Made by a program: the position numbers and the translations under genes | Assembly (NCBI GenBank): GCA_030847615.1 | Contig: JAUMIR010000005.1 | Coordinates: forward strand, 166,064,596-166,128,595 | DNA length: 64,000 bases | DNA from: Gambelia wislizenii | Lineage: Eukaryota > Chordata > Lepidosauria > Squamata > Crotaphytidae | Direction of reading: 5' to 3' | The notes under the pieces: model-generated | What the model was told of the DNA's origin: nothing | Seen by the model: only the letters and a program-made list of their open reading frames with translations | The model's database searches: none | Shown: piece by piece, positions 63,738-64,000 of the stretch | Layout: each line of letters starts with the position of its first letter | How positions within the stretch are numbered: the stretch's first letter is position 1

Positions 63738-64000
63738 TCATTATTTTAGTAGCTTTCCTCCATCCCACACACAAACACATACACACATCTTTCCCATCCC
63801 AAAATCTATTGCAGAGGCTTGTGTAAACCTTCTAGATCACAATAATTTAGGGCAGCAATGCAGGTTAGGGAAGAAGAAGGAATGTCCTCTACCTTCAGGA
63901 GATACCTGCTCAGAAGACATGAATTGTGTCCTGAATGTTGTGGCATTCTTTGGATACATGGGGAAATGGGTAAGTGGGGGTGGAATGAGGCTTTACTGTA
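63738..64000. other. No gene seen
   Basis: Short unassigned end of the window with a small CA-rich patch near 63765-63790. Confidence 0.5.

Overview
The window looks like intergenic or intronic chromosomal DNA of a land vertebrate, most likely a squamate reptile. The evidence is the repeat mix, recognised by eye: CR1 and L2-like LINEs, an L1 tail, Penelope-like and tyrosine-recombinase retroelements of the DIRS and Ngaro types, a chromodomain-bearing Ty3/gypsy element of the sushi/Tf1 kind, hAT, Tigger-like and Helitron-like DNA transposons, 5S rRNA-derived and tRNA-derived SINE pieces, and abundant microsatellites. I found no host protein-coding gene. Every recognisable coding stretch belongs to a mobile element, and almost all are broken by stops and frameshifts.

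Region 1-13 kb is a nested pile on the minus strand. A DIRS-like relic (about 4061 down to 1999) carries a solo gypsy LTR (3169-3789) inside its gag-like frame. Next to it, a hAT element whose end lies at 5346 has its transposase frame split by a complete gypsy element (6130-11630). That gypsy element has 609-bp LTRs, gag, protease, RT, RNase H, integrase and a chromodomain. Just inside its 5' LTR is a 10-base stretch complementary to the predicted 5' end of its own transcript, the hallmark of Tf1/sushi self-priming.

Region 13-40 kb is mostly old, unassigned sequence with scattered relics. These include a tRNA-Phe-like pseudogene (19848-19920), a Penelope-like piece, three 5S-derived fragments (20943-22650), an Ngaro-like relic with a decayed SGNH-hydrolase frame (22780-24330), a 332-bp fold-back transposon (25394-25725), L2-like LINEs, tRNA-type SINEs, a Tigger-like element with TA duplications (35519-35744) and several minisatellites.

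Region 40.3-42.6 kb is a hAT element with near-perfect 8-bp target duplications that has been filled by a SINE, a smaller hAT element, two CR1 copies and a Tigger-like element.

Region 44.3-50.9 kb is the most complete element: a structurally full-length DIRS retrotransposon (about 6.6 kb, coding on the minus strand). It has inverted terminal repeats and an internal complementary region that matches both element ends. Its gene order is gag-like, RT, RNase H, methyltransferase-like, tyrosine recombinase. The recombinase catalytic residues are visible, but the frames are broken in several places, including by a 28-bp tandem duplication in RT.

Region 51-64 kb holds an L1 3' end, a SINE interrupted by other repeats, a row of three hAT-type miniature elements (58.46-59.52 kb), a palindromic miniature element shared with 17.6 kb, and a Helitron-like element (63155-63737) made largely of a G-rich minisatellite. 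Family names rest on protein and terminal motifs recalled from known families; no database search was possible.
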